DNA of 64,000 nt from Serpula lacrymans var. lacrymans S7.9 (Eukaryota; Basidiomycota; Agaricomycetes; Boletales; Serpulaceae). Below are positions 46,024-54,247 of the stretch, one piece after another (the stretch's first letter is position 1; each line of letters starts with the position of its first letter). The position numbers and the translations under genes were made by a program. Location of the stretch: positions 739,269 to 803,268 of the forward strand of contig NW_006763304.1 in assembly GCF_000218685.1 (NCBI RefSeq), given 5' to 3'. The notes beneath the pieces were generated by a model. That model saw only the letters and a list, made by a program, of their open reading frames with translations, made no database searches and had not been told where the DNA came from.

Positions 46024-46741
46024 TGTCCTTCGCGTTGGCGGTGGGCGCAAAAGTGATTCAATATCTTATCCCCATTCTCGCACATTCACAATCTCACAAT
46101 CTCACATTCTCACAACTGCATGATGGCAGCGCACGGCGCACACTTTGAATCGCACCCGAACCAGCTCTGGTCGCGGTCGCGGTTGGGGTTGGGGTTGGGG
46201 AAAGGCGGGTGAACCCCCCTCCTCCCACGGTGGATGGTGGATGCATCCCATCGAGAGTGCCCCCCGCGACTGGTACTGGCCCCGGACGATCGCCGTAATC
46301 TCTACCCCAGACCCCTACCGCCTCATCGCGGGCGGGGCGGGCCATCGTCGACGTGGATGCAGATGCTCGGTCCTGCCAGGGGTCTCGATGCAAGTCGGAA
46401 GCCGCAGCGCAAGAGAGCCGCAAACGTAAGCTGGCACTCGAGGAAACTCAAAAGAAGAACCTTGAGGACTGCGAGCGACGAAAGGCGACCGTCATGGTGA
46501 CACCGAAGAAACGAGCGGGGCGAGAAAGGAACGCGAGGGAGGACGCAGCATTAAATTATTTAGAAAGAAAGAAGAAAAAACACTTGAAGATGGTCGTCAA
46601 ATGAGTTGATTGAAGAACACCAAAGAGAAGAAAAACTTTCGGATGTGGGGAATTGAACCCTGGGCTGCCGCGATCGCGCATTAGGTCATTCGGGAGAAGC
46701 AACGGGAGGATGAGTGTTTAATCATGATGGGCGCGATAAAA
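46024..46741. other. GC-rich region right of the gap, with a tRNA-like fragment
   Basis: Contains a short (TTGGGG)3 tract near 46182-46200 and frames without family features. On the minus strand between about 46695 and 46640 there is an A-box-like TGACCTAATGC, a B-box-like GGTTCAATTCC and, just after, TTTTT. This resembles a shortened tRNA gene, but the anticodon arm is too short and the 5' acceptor strand is missing, so at most it is a tRNA relic or SINE head. Confidence 0.3.
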
Positions 46742-46914
46742 AGGCATCAACAACAGCCCCTATTCTAGCCTTCCCAGAGCTACATAAAGGGTTTCGGTCA
46801 GAATCTGATGCCTCAGACTTTGCTACAGGGGAAGTCTTATCTATCAAATGCCAAGATGATCAATGATCTTTGGAGGCCTGTTGCATATATATCACATAGC
46901 TTGTTGCCTACAGA
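46742..46914 (+). pseudogene. Older Ty3 pol remnant, left part (RT/RNase H junction)
   Basis: Reads TTAPILAFPELHKGF, then ESDASDFATGEVLSI, then after a frameshift and a stop WRPVAYISHSLLPT, the start of a Ty3 RNase H domain on the plus strand. It continues at 54944 after the inserted chromovirus; joining the two across one copy of the duplicated ACAGA restores LLPTEFNYQ. Confidence 0.85.
46910..46914. repeat. Target-site duplication ACAGA (left copy)
   Basis: Five bases directly before the TGT that opens the chromovirus LTR; repeated at 54944-54948. Confidence 0.93.
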
Positions 46915-47610
46915 TGTGAGGCAACGATAAACTATAACAAGAACTAAACCTTTCTCCTTCTGCACTTGCAGGGAGTAAGGGTCCAATGAGCTTGAGGTCA
47001 ACAGACGCTAGAAATATAGCGAGTCGAGGACTTTGAGAGGTAAGCTTCAAAGGTTCTTGTTGAGGAGTAAAGCGGGTAAATTCAGTAATAGAAAGCTAAG
47101 GAGCTATACATGAATAGGCACGTCTTTATATAGAGAACTGTCCGTTCCTCAGACCGAAAGGAGAATATACGAAAAGTGGTCTGAGGAATTAATCAACCAA
47201 TAGGAAAAAGGGAGAGTAACTATTGTACGACTTCTGACTTGATTAATCAGCAGGTGAGAGACTTGTACTAATAATAGAAGATTGTTACGCGTGGTCAGGA
47301 ACCGTATCCTCATGATGAGGTACAATTCTAGATAAGGCGTTTATTAGTATTACCAGGCTTTACTGGGGCTTGGAGCTGGTTGGCGAGATGTCTACTACCA
47401 GTCCCTACCCAGTGTGCTGGCTAGCTGGGAGCGATGCCCAGTCTCTGATCTGTGATATAAAGTGGTAGCGATGGTTAAGAAAGCCTGTGAGGGCTATGAG
47501 AAGTAAGATGGCAAAGGATACCTCTAGCCCTAGAGCCAGAGGTGTAACGGAAAAAGCGTTCGAGAACCAAGACATAACAAAGATAAGAAAATAGTAAAAC
47601 GGTCCTTACA
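46915..47610 (-). repeat. 3' LTR of the chromovirus
   Basis: 696 bp; TGT...ACA ends on the plus strand. On the sense strand, TATATAAAG lies at about 47132-47124, placing U3 at 47610 to about 47100 and R-U5 below. U3 contains an open frame of 57 codons (47575-47405) with a hydrophobic stretch. Confidence 0.95.
47405..47575 (-). CDS. Small ORF in U3 of the LTR, one predicted membrane helix
   Basis: 56 residues opening MSWFSNAFSVTPLALG, with LEVSFAILLLIALTGFL as a likely membrane segment and a polar C-terminal part (RYHFISQIRDW). The same frame, the same start and the same stop are present in the 5' LTR (54908-54738) and in the diverged solo LTR (27950-28120). Against the solo copy I count five amino-acid changes and about four silent ones, with no frame damage. 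Because it lies in U3 it would be carried at the 3' end of the genomic RNA. Whether it is translated is unknown; it may be a chance frame under promoter constraint. Confidence 0.35.
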   Translation of the reverse strand: MSWFSNAFSVTPLALGLEVSFAILLLIALTGFLNHRYHFISQIRDWASLPASQHTG

Positions 47611-47626
47611 TTACCCCCCCCTTTTA
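47611..47626 (-). promoter_or_regulatory. Polypurine tract next to the 3' LTR
   Basis: On the sense strand a purine run (AATATAAAAGGGGGGGGTAA) directly abuts the 3' LTR, the expected primer site for plus-strand DNA synthesis. Confidence 0.85.
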
Positions 47627-50600
47627 TATTCTTGTCCCAAGAATCTTAGCGCCGCAGTCCGTGAAGCGGTTTGTGATCCAGTCGAAAAGGCGGGGTTTTT
47701 CGGTTGTTGTAGTGAAATTTTCGTATGGACGAAATCGTAAAGCGGCAGAGGCGATGACACGTGGGGCGGCAGGGTGTTTGCGGTGGAAGGTGGCAATAAG
47801 TGAAGGGGAATTTTTCAAATGGTGGTCGGGTTCCCACGTCCTCTCTGTGATCGGGTATCCCTTCCAATGGACAAAGTAATCGAGCTTAGCCCCTTTGAGT
47901 TTAGTGGGCCGAGAAGCAATGATTTCTTCGGCTTCGTATTCGGCTGCGCCATCAACTTGGATCGGCGGAGGTTTCGAGGTACGAGGTTGATTAGGAAACT
48001 CCGGCGTGTGATACGGCGATAAGAGGATTTCGTTGAATACGGGATGGATCGCCTTCCAGGATCTAGGGACGTCAAGGAGATAAGCGGATGGGCCGACTTT
48101 TGCCTTTACCGTAAACGGGCCAAATCGCTTGTCATCTAACTTCTTCATCGGTCTATCGGTGGAGATATGAGTTCCTTCTAACCACACCTTATCCCCTTTG
48201 TGATACTCCCGTGCTTCCGTGCGTTTTCGGTCATAGTACTTTTTGAGGTTTTGATTAGCGAGTAATAATGATTGCCTAGTTTGCTCGTGCAGTTTTGTCA
48301 TAGAGGTTGCGAAATCTTCGGCAGCCTGCGAACGTCCGGAAGGCTTCTGACCGGTCCCTTTGCGAGGGTGAGAACCATAATTTACGAAGAAGGGGGTCTG
48401 ATTGGTCGCAGAGTGGAGATGATTGTTGTACGTGAATTCGGCAATGGCTAGCCAATCAGCCCAGTCGTCTTGTCGGTGATTAATGAACGTGCGTAGGTAG
48501 TGTTCTAGGTCTTGATTGATTCGTTCGGATTGCCCATCAGTTTGGGGGTGGTAACCTGTTGACAGGCCGGGTTCGATCCCAAGGGTCTGATAGAAGTCCT
48601 TGGTGAAGTTCGACATGAATTGAGGTCCTCTATCTGATATAATTTTTTCCGGGATGCCGTGTAGTCGTATAACCGAATCTCGTAGTTGTTTGGCGTAGCC
48701 TAACGAATCAAGAGTAACGTGCGTTGGTACGAAGTGAGCCATTTTCGAGAATCTGTCAACAAAAACCTGGATAGCGTCGTATCCGTTTGACTCTGGTAAT
48801 GCTCCGATGAGATCCGTTGTGATTATCTGCCAAGGACGATCAGGGATCAGATTTGGATGGAGGGGAGCATGCGGTTTTTGACGATGCGACTTTGTTCTCT
48901 GACATATCTCGCATCCTGCGACATATTTCCTGATATCTCTCCTGAGGCTAGGCCACCAGAATGATCGGTTTACTCCTTCGTGCGTCTTTCTTTCTCCTGG
49001 GTGTCCGCTGAGGCTCGTGTCATGTTCTTCTTCGATAATACGTGCCCTCAACTTTGGATCTTGGGGTACGTAGATTTTGTTTTTGAAGGACCCTAACGTC
49101 AACTCGTCTTCTTTCTCATTTCCTATCCAGACGATTCCGTCTCGTTTCTTCCAAACCTTTGGATCTTCTTTCAACTTCCTTACTACGTAATCGTCTAGTT
49201 TGTGCTGCGAAGCTAGCAGCTCGTCCAGGTAGTGTTCTTCTAACACGTCCTCCATAGTATAAATGTTTGCTTCCGCGAGCTGAGGTAGAAGGACCTGTCC
49301 TTCGTTGTCTCTCTCGCCTCTCGGATGGTCTACTCTTCGGCTAAGTAGGTCCGCTTTCGTGTTCGCCGAGCCTTTCACATGCTCTAGCTTGAAATCGTAT
49401 CTCGCTAGTGTGTCCATCCACCTAGCTTGTCGTCTGTTTACCTTCTGGGGGTCTCGGAAGTAGGTGAGGTTTTGATGGTCGGTGAATATGGTGAACTGGT
49501 GTTTAGCTCCCATGAGGAGGTGTCGCCATTCTTCTAATGCATGCATTACCGCTAGCATCTCTTTATCCCAGATAGCGTAATTTCTCTCTGCAGGGTTCAT
49601 CGATTTTGACAGGAATGCGACCGGTCTCCATTTCCCTTCTTGCTGCTGGGATAACACTGCTCCCGTGGCGTAGTTGGAGGCATCACATTCAACTTTGAAT
49701 GGATCCTCGTCGTTAGGGATTGCGAGTGTGGGCGAAGTGGTGATTGTCTTTTTGAGAACGTCGAACGCTCGTTGTTGGTCTTCAGCCCACTCCCAGTCTA
49801 CCTTTCCGGTGAGAATCGTCAGCGGTTTGGCAATCTTTCCGTAGTCTCTGATGAATCGTCTGTAAAAGTTTGAAAACCCTAGGAATGACTGTAACTCCTT
49901 CTTTGTTCGTGGTATCGGCCATTCTGCAACTGCCTGTACTTTTAGCGGGTCCATACGAATCGTATCATGGGAGATGATCATTCCCAGATATTCGACTTCC
50001 TTCTTCTCAAACTCGCATTTCTCTGGCTTGAGATATAATTGATTGTCTGCGAGTATCTGAAGAACTTTGGATACGATCTTCCTGTGTTCTTCTAACGAGT
50101 CGGTGAATATCATGATGTCGTCGAGGTATACGATAACTGATCCTTCGTTGATTAGGTCTCTGAGAAGTCGGTCCATCATTGTTTGAAAGGTGGCTGGGGA
50201 GTTCGTGAGTCCGAAGAACATAACTAGAGGTTCGAACAGTCCTCTGTTAGTTCTGAAGGCGGCCTTGTGCTCATCTCCTTCTTTGATCCGAACATTATTA
50301 TATCCCCAACGGACATCCAGCTTGGTGAAGAATCTCGCTCCTTTGAGTCGGTTTATCAATTCTGAAATGAGGGGTAACGTATATCGGTTTTTAATCGTAA
50401 GTGCGTTGAGTTTCCGATAGTCTTGTACCGGTCTGAGAGATCCGTCTTTTTTCTTGATAAAGAAGAACGGGGATGCGTAAGGGGATTTCGATACTCTGAT
50501 CCTCCCTGTCTCCAGGTTTTCTTTCAAGAATTCGTCAAGATGAATTTGTTCGTCTCGGTTAAGTGGATACGTTTTACAGTCTAGACCTTTGGCTTCTGGT

Positions 50601-51412
50601 AGGAGTTCAATTGCGTGGTCCCAGACTCGTCGTGGGGGTAGTTTGTCAAATGACGCTTTTGTGAATACTGGCTCGAAATGATGATAAAACGGGGGAACGA
50701 CGTCTCTGAATGTGAGTGTTGACTTTGCTCGTTCTGATTCTTCCGCAATCTGTTGGCTTTTGGTCTGAGATACGTTGCTTTCGACGGAAATTTTGTCAAT
50801 CCTGCTCTGTAAGTCTACAGCGATGACTCTATCTCTGTCTTCAGGGTGATACTCCGTATCAGAAGGGTACGTGATGGTGTTTGTCTGCCAGTTGATGTTG
50901 GGATTTGTGCGTCGTAGCCAGTCGTGTCCTAATAAAATTCTGGCCTCTCTTTGTCCAGTGACCAGGAAGTCCATTAATTCCGTGCGACCTGCCACAGTTA
51001 GGCGAAGTGTCACATATTCCGTTAAAGGTCCAGTGCGATTCTTGGTTCCATCGGCGTTTGAGACAATAACACGAGTTGGCAGTGGTTTTGTGGAAATGTT
51101 GTGTTGCCGAACAAAGGTTTCGTCAATGATAGAATCTGTGCATCCTGAATCTATCAAAACTGGTATGACATGCGTCTGGTGATCGTCGATAGTGGATAAT
51201 TGACATTGTAGCGAGAGTTTGCGTTGATGAGATGGGGGGAGGGATGCGAAGTCTTTGATGACATTCAATTGCTCTACGATATACTCTTCATCGTGTTGCT
51301 TGAGTAAATTGATTGTATCCGTCGTGATGTGTGGGTAACACTGGGGTGAGGCCCAGTTCCGAACCAATGCTTTGGCTCTTTCTTCTTTCTGGTCTTTAAT
51401 TCGTCGAGCCAA
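47624..51412 (-). CDS. pol: Pol polyprotein of the chromovirus (protease, RT, RNase H, integrase, chromodomain)
   Basis: About 1,262 residues counted from 51412. Protease: VLIDSGCTDSIID (DSG near 88). Reverse transcriptase: ALTIKNRYTLPLI, FTKLDVRWGYNNVRI and VYLDDIMIF (YLDD, 429-432). RNase H: VECDASNYATGAVLS and TIFTDHQNL. Integrase: H797, H804, C834, C837 zinc motif (CEICQRTK); core D867 (TTDLIG), D927 (SDRGPQF) and E963 (GQSERINQ). A C-terminal chromodomain (about 1157-1210) contains LDYFVHWKGYPITERTWEP. No ATG opens this frame; it is open upstream past the gag stop at 51532 and lies in the -1 frame relative to gag, so expression probably needs a -1 ribosomal shift in the overlap. I saw no standard slippery heptamer. 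The chromodomain suggests targeting to marked chromatin. Confidence 0.95.
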   Translation of the reverse strand: MARRIKDQKEERAKALVRNWASPQCYPHITTDTINLLKQHDEEYIVEQLNVIKDFASLPPSHQRKLSLQCQLSTIDDHQTHVIPVLIDSGCTDSIIDETFVRQHNISTKPLPTRVIVSNADGTKNRTGPLTEYVTLRLTVAGRTELMDFLVTGQREARILLGHDWLRRTNPNINWQTNTITYPSDTEYHPEDRDRVIAVDLQSRIDKISVESNVSQTKSQQIAEESERAKSTLTFRDVVPPFYHHFEPVFTKASFDKLPPRRVWDHAIELLPEAKGLDCKTYPLNRDEQIHLDEFLKENLETGRIRVSKSPYASPFFFIKKKDGSLRPVQDYRKLNALTIKNRYTLPLISELINRLKGARFFTKLDVRWGYNNVRIKEGDEHKAAFRTNRGLFEPLVMFFGLTNSPATFQTMMDRLLRDLINEGSVIVYLDDIMIFTDSLEEHRKIVSKVLQILADNQLYLKPEKCEFEKKEVEYLGMIISHDTIRMDPLKVQAVAEWPIPRTKKELQSFLGFSNFYRRFIRDYGKIAKPLTILTGKVDWEWAEDQQRAFDVLKKTITTSPTLAIPNDEDPFKVECDASNYATGAVLSQQQEGKWRPVAFLSKSMNPAERNYAIWDKEMLAVMHALEEWRHLLMGAKHQFTIFTDHQNLTYFRDPQKVNRRQARWMDTLARYDFKLEHVKGSANTKADLLSRRVDHPRGERDNEGQVLLPQLAEANIYTMEDVLEEHYLDELLASQHKLDDYVVRKLKEDPKVWKKRDGIVWIGNEKEDELTLGSFKNKIYVPQDPKLRARIIEEEHDTSLSGHPGERKTHEGVNRSFWWPSLRRDIRKYVAGCEICQRTKSHRQKPHAPLHPNLIPDRPWQIITTDLIGALPESNGYDAIQVFVDRFSKMAHFVPTHVTLDSLGYAKQLRDSVIRLHGIPEKIISDRGPQFMSNFTKDFYQTLGIEPGLSTGYHPQTDGQSERINQDLEHYLRTFINHRQDDWADWLAIAEFTYNNHLHSATNQTPFFVNYGSHPRKGTGQKPSGRSQAAEDFATSMTKLHEQTRQSLLLANQNLKKYYDRKRTEAREYHKGDKVWLEGTHISTDRPMKKLDDKRFGPFTVKAKVGPSAYLLDVPRSWKAIHPVFNEILLSPYHTPEFPNQPRTSKPPPIQVDGAAEYEAEEIIASRPTKLKGAKLDYFVHWKGYPITERTWEPDHHLKNSPSLIATFHRKHPAAPRVIASAALRFRPYENFTTTTEKPRLFDWITNRFTDCGAKILGTRI

Positions 51413-51531
51413 CCATTCCGCTGAATGTGGCTTAGCGTATTTCTCGGCACGTGGGTTTTGGGAAACATGTTTCGATTTATCAGTTACAAATACATTTTCT
51501 GAACCGTGCTTACTGGTCAGAGAGTCCGTGC

Positions 51532-52452
51532 TTACTCCTGACCTTCGAGAAAATCCTTCGTCTTTGTCTCCTCCTGGGTTGTGGTTGCTTCTCTAGCTGC
51601 AACTTTCTTCAGAGGGCAGTTCCTTGCGATATGACCTGGCTGGCCACATCCGTAACATAATCTAAACCGACTCTGTCGGTCTGTATCCATGGGTACGCCT
51701 TGTCCGGGGAATATACCTCTCTGAGGTTGATCCTCGAACCTTCTTGCATACTGATTCGTCTGGGGTCTCGCCATCTGCTGTGGCTGCGGCTGTTGCACAT
51801 GCTGGTGCGTATACGTCTGTTGTCTATAGATAGGTCGCGACGGCTGCGTGACTTCTCTCTTTCGTCTTTCGTCTAACTGAAACTCTTCTCTTCGTGCCTC
51901 CCATGCGTAGGCTTGCGTTTTCCACTCAGCAAACGTTTTTGGTAGGTCTCTCTGGATGATGACGAAATCGCAGATTCGAGAGTGAAGATTCTTTTTGAGA
52001 ATACGATTGATCACGTCGAAGTGAGTGGTAGCGTCATATCCGGCCTTGTCCATGAGCGTTGTGAAATGGCTAAAGAATTCGTCGCAATGCTTATTCTCCT
52101 GCTTGTATGTCTCGATCTCGTTTACTGCCTGCGATCTTTCGTTTGGATTCCCGAATACTTGGGCTAGGTCGGTTAGGACGGTCGAGAGAGTCGGCCATAC
52201 GGGGGTAGTTGCGTCGAGAGCTTTGGTAAGCACGTTTTCTTTCCAAGCTTTTACTGTCGACGTTCCTTGGTCGCTGATTTTGGATAGGAGGTAAATGAGC
52301 TTCGTCTTCTCGTCTGGAAAGTAGGAGGCGTAGGCGGTTAAGTACAACTGTAGTGCTTGGCGCCATGCTATGAATCGTTCCTTCTCTCCTTTGAATTCGA
52401 AGGGTTCTGCTGCGAGAGTTACTTTGCCGTGTAACTGTGTGGGGTTAGACAT
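51532..52452 (-). CDS. gag: Gag protein of the chromovirus
   Basis: The ATG at 52452 is the first AUG on the predicted transcript and opens 306 residues (MSNPTQLHGKVTLAAEPFEF). A retrotransposon gag domain follows (KGEKERFIAWRQALQLYL, FGNPNERSQAVNEIETYKQ, NCD-type helices), then a basic, Gln-rich linker and one CCHC zinc knuckle, CYGCGQPGHIARNC, which binds RNA. The frame is open 40 codons upstream of the ATG but has no further ATG. The stop TAA at 51532-51534 precedes pol in the -1 frame. Confidence 0.93.
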   Translation of the reverse strand: MSNPTQLHGKVTLAAEPFEFKGEKERFIAWRQALQLYLTAYASYFPDEKTKLIYLLSKISDQGTSTVKAWKENVLTKALDATTPVWPTLSTVLTDLAQVFGNPNERSQAVNEIETYKQENKHCDEFFSHFTTLMDKAGYDATTHFDVINRILKKNLHSRICDFVIIQRDLPKTFAEWKTQAYAWEARREEFQLDERRKREVTQPSRPIYRQQTYTHQHVQQPQPQQMARPQTNQYARRFEDQPQRGIFPGQGVPMDTDRQSRFRLCYGCGQPGHIARNCPLKKVAAREATTTQEETKTKDFLEGQE

Positions 52453-52599
52453 GGATGAGGGTTTTGGAGGAATTGGAGGTGGAGGTGGGCGTGTAGGTGG
52501 TAGCGGTAGGGTTTGTCTGGGCGGAGTCTCCGGTTCTATGGACGGTCTCGGGTTTCGATATTCGGAAAACACTTTGAAGGATTTTGAAACGAGGTTTAT

Positions 52600-53754
52600 T
52601 TAGTTTGAATCGTAATCAAACTCGTCACTCCAATCGTTAGAAGTAAATCCAAAAATATTTTCTTCTTCTTCCAAATCTCTTTCTACCTGTGAGCTAGTGG
52701 TAGAATTACTGTCCAAATTCGAGGTTGCTTCGTCTGGTGAGGGGGTTCTTTCTATAAGAACGTTTCCTTGGATCAACGAGGAGACGGGAGGAATATAAGA
52801 GAAGTTTCCGTGGGTCAGATGGTACCCTGGTTTGTACTGCGAGTAGACTCTGTTGTTTCCTCGAATAAGCACTCCCCAGAACTCGGTGTTGATCTCGGTA
52901 ACGATGAAGCGATCTGTGGGGTGGCGGATGACTAAATCAAAAACTTCTTTCCCGTAGTTTTGGTATTCTCTGAACAATCGACAGACGTTCCTGATCTGTC
53001 TTTGTTCTCTTTCCCAATTCCTTCCTTCGAGGATCTCGTGTCCAATCTTAAACACTAGTCTGCGAAATTGCGATATGCAGGCTACTATCCTTCGTATTGC
53101 GTCGCGGCAGAAAGGGGTGACAACTAATACGTGGACTCCTGTCTTAAGATAATCTCGTGGGTTGAAGGCGTCGTTCTGTTCGGGAGTGAGGGGGACGTCG
53201 AAGAAGAATGGTATTTCCCGATAGAACTTGATGAGATCGGTTTCGTAAATTCCAATTCTTGTAAAAAGAAGTTCAAGAGGGGTAGGATTAAATGACGCTG
53301 TAACGTATACGTCAATTTTGGATGGTTCGAGATAGGGCGTAAGGAATTCTAGGTAGGGTGCGGAGTAGGGTCGTCGGTGGATGATGATTCCACAGGGAAG
53401 TAGGTAGTGGATCTCTCTCCCGTCCTGTTCTGGTGAGAACGCAAGTTGGGGAGTTTCAACGTAGTTCAGAAGGTGATAGATGCGTGGGGAGATTCCGTCG
53501 GATAGTATGAGAAGAGCTGTTTTATGTTCTGCCGCTTGTCGTCTGAGGGCTCGTCTTTCTTCACTGTCGTTCCGACGAGGGGGTTCTAAAATTCTCTGTT
53601 CGTAGACTTCGATCGATAGGTGCTCTAGGTGTATCGAATTGAACCTGAACAATTCTCTGGACGCTTGATCGGATTCCCAAAAGCAGGTTTGAGCAGCTGC
53701 TGATGCGTACTCGAGTAAGCGCGACGTATTGACGGAGTTGGGAGATTTCGAATG
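52600..53754 (-). CDS. Extra ORF B upstream of gag, methionine-free, unknown function
   Basis: About 385 codons open between a stop near 53757 and a stop at 52600, without a single methionine codon. The predicted product looks protein-like: LLEYASAAAQTCFWESDQ at the start, hydrophobic beta-rich parts such as IHYLLPCGIIIHRRPYS and VHVLVVTPFCRDAIRRIV, and an acidic tail ending SDEFDYDSN. I recognise no domain. It overlaps ORF A by about 190 nt in the +1 frame, so the two may form one product of about 490 residues through a frameshift or a small intron. Translation would need a non-AUG start, splicing from a start elsewhere, or a frameshift. Random sequence would rarely stay open this long. Confidence 0.5.
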   Translation of the reverse strand, partial: HSKSPNSVNTSRLLEYASAAAQTCFWESDQASRELFRFNSIHLEHLSIEVYEQRILEPPRRNDSEERRALRRQAAEHKTALLILSDGISPRIYHLLNYVETPQLAFSPEQDGREIHYLLPCGIIIHRRPYSAPYLEFLTPYLEPSKIDVYVTASFNPTPLELLFTRIGIYETDLIKFYREIPFFFDVPLTPEQNDAFNPRDYLKTGVHVLVVTPFCRDAIRRIVACISQFRRLVFKIGHEILEGRNWEREQRQIRNVCRLFREYQNYGKEVFDLVIRHPTDRFIVTEINTEFWGVLIRGNNRVYSQYKPGYHLTHGNFSYIPPVSSLIQGNVLIERTPSPDEATSNLDSNSTTSSQVERDLEEEENIFGFTSNDWSDEFDYDSN

Positions 53755-54007
53755 CTAAATCGTCGACGGCTAGAACTAGTCCTTCTAGTTCAGAGATGGG
53801 GGAAGAGGCGGCTGATGAGTCTTCGTAGTACTCAGTTTCTGTGTCGCTGTGGGCAGACTGGGGGTTCGTGGCAGCGTCGACAGGTACTGCAACGTGGAGG
53901 TCTCGGTTGTTGAGGGCGTGGTGGAATTCCTCGAGTGAACGTCGTTCTTCGTCCGTTACTAGGCTCTCTCTGATGTTCGACAGTTTGACGATTGTAGAAG
54001 TGATCAA
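53561..54007 (-). CDS. Extra ORF A near the 5' LTR, methionine-free, unknown function
   Basis: About 148 codons open from a TAG near 54019, without any ATG. The residues are acidic with helical stretches: ESLVTDEERRSLEEFHHALN, SHSDTETEYYEDSSAASSPI-type acidic linker, and LEGLVLAVDDLAFEISQLRQ, a likely coiled coil. Its C-terminal third overlaps ORF B. It may be the N-terminal part of one protein with ORF B. No family recognised. Confidence 0.4.
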   Translation of the reverse strand: MITSTIVKLSNIRESLVTDEERRSLEEFHHALNNRDLHVAVPVDAATNPQSAHSDTETEYYEDSSAASSPISELEGLVLAVDDLAFEISQLRQYVALTRVRISSCSNLLLGIRSSVQRIVQVQFDTPRAPIDRSLRTENFRTPSSERQ

Positions 54008-54247
54008 AGACGACAGCTAGAGTGAGGACTTGAGCAAGAACAAGTAAGAGTATTACTTTGAGGTGGGTAGGAATGTTGGAGAGGACAACTAGCTAGCTTA
54101 GCTAGAAGGCAAGTAGATGTTTTGGATGGGTAGGAGGACGGTGAATGACAACACGTCCGAGGGATGAAGGAAGAGGTGGGTTAGGGCTATAATGGGTTCA
54201 AGCGAGATGGTGCGCTGTGAACGGATCGTAGAGTGAGCTTTCTATTT

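Noticed and set aside
44963..46123. Long plus-strand frame running through the gap
   Set aside because: It is open only because Ns are read as unknown residues; the real gene starts at 45335 and has an intron.
46182..46200. TTGGGG repeats resembling telomere sequence
   Set aside because: Only three units inside a GC-rich region; too short, and not the TTAGGG usual in basidiomycetes.
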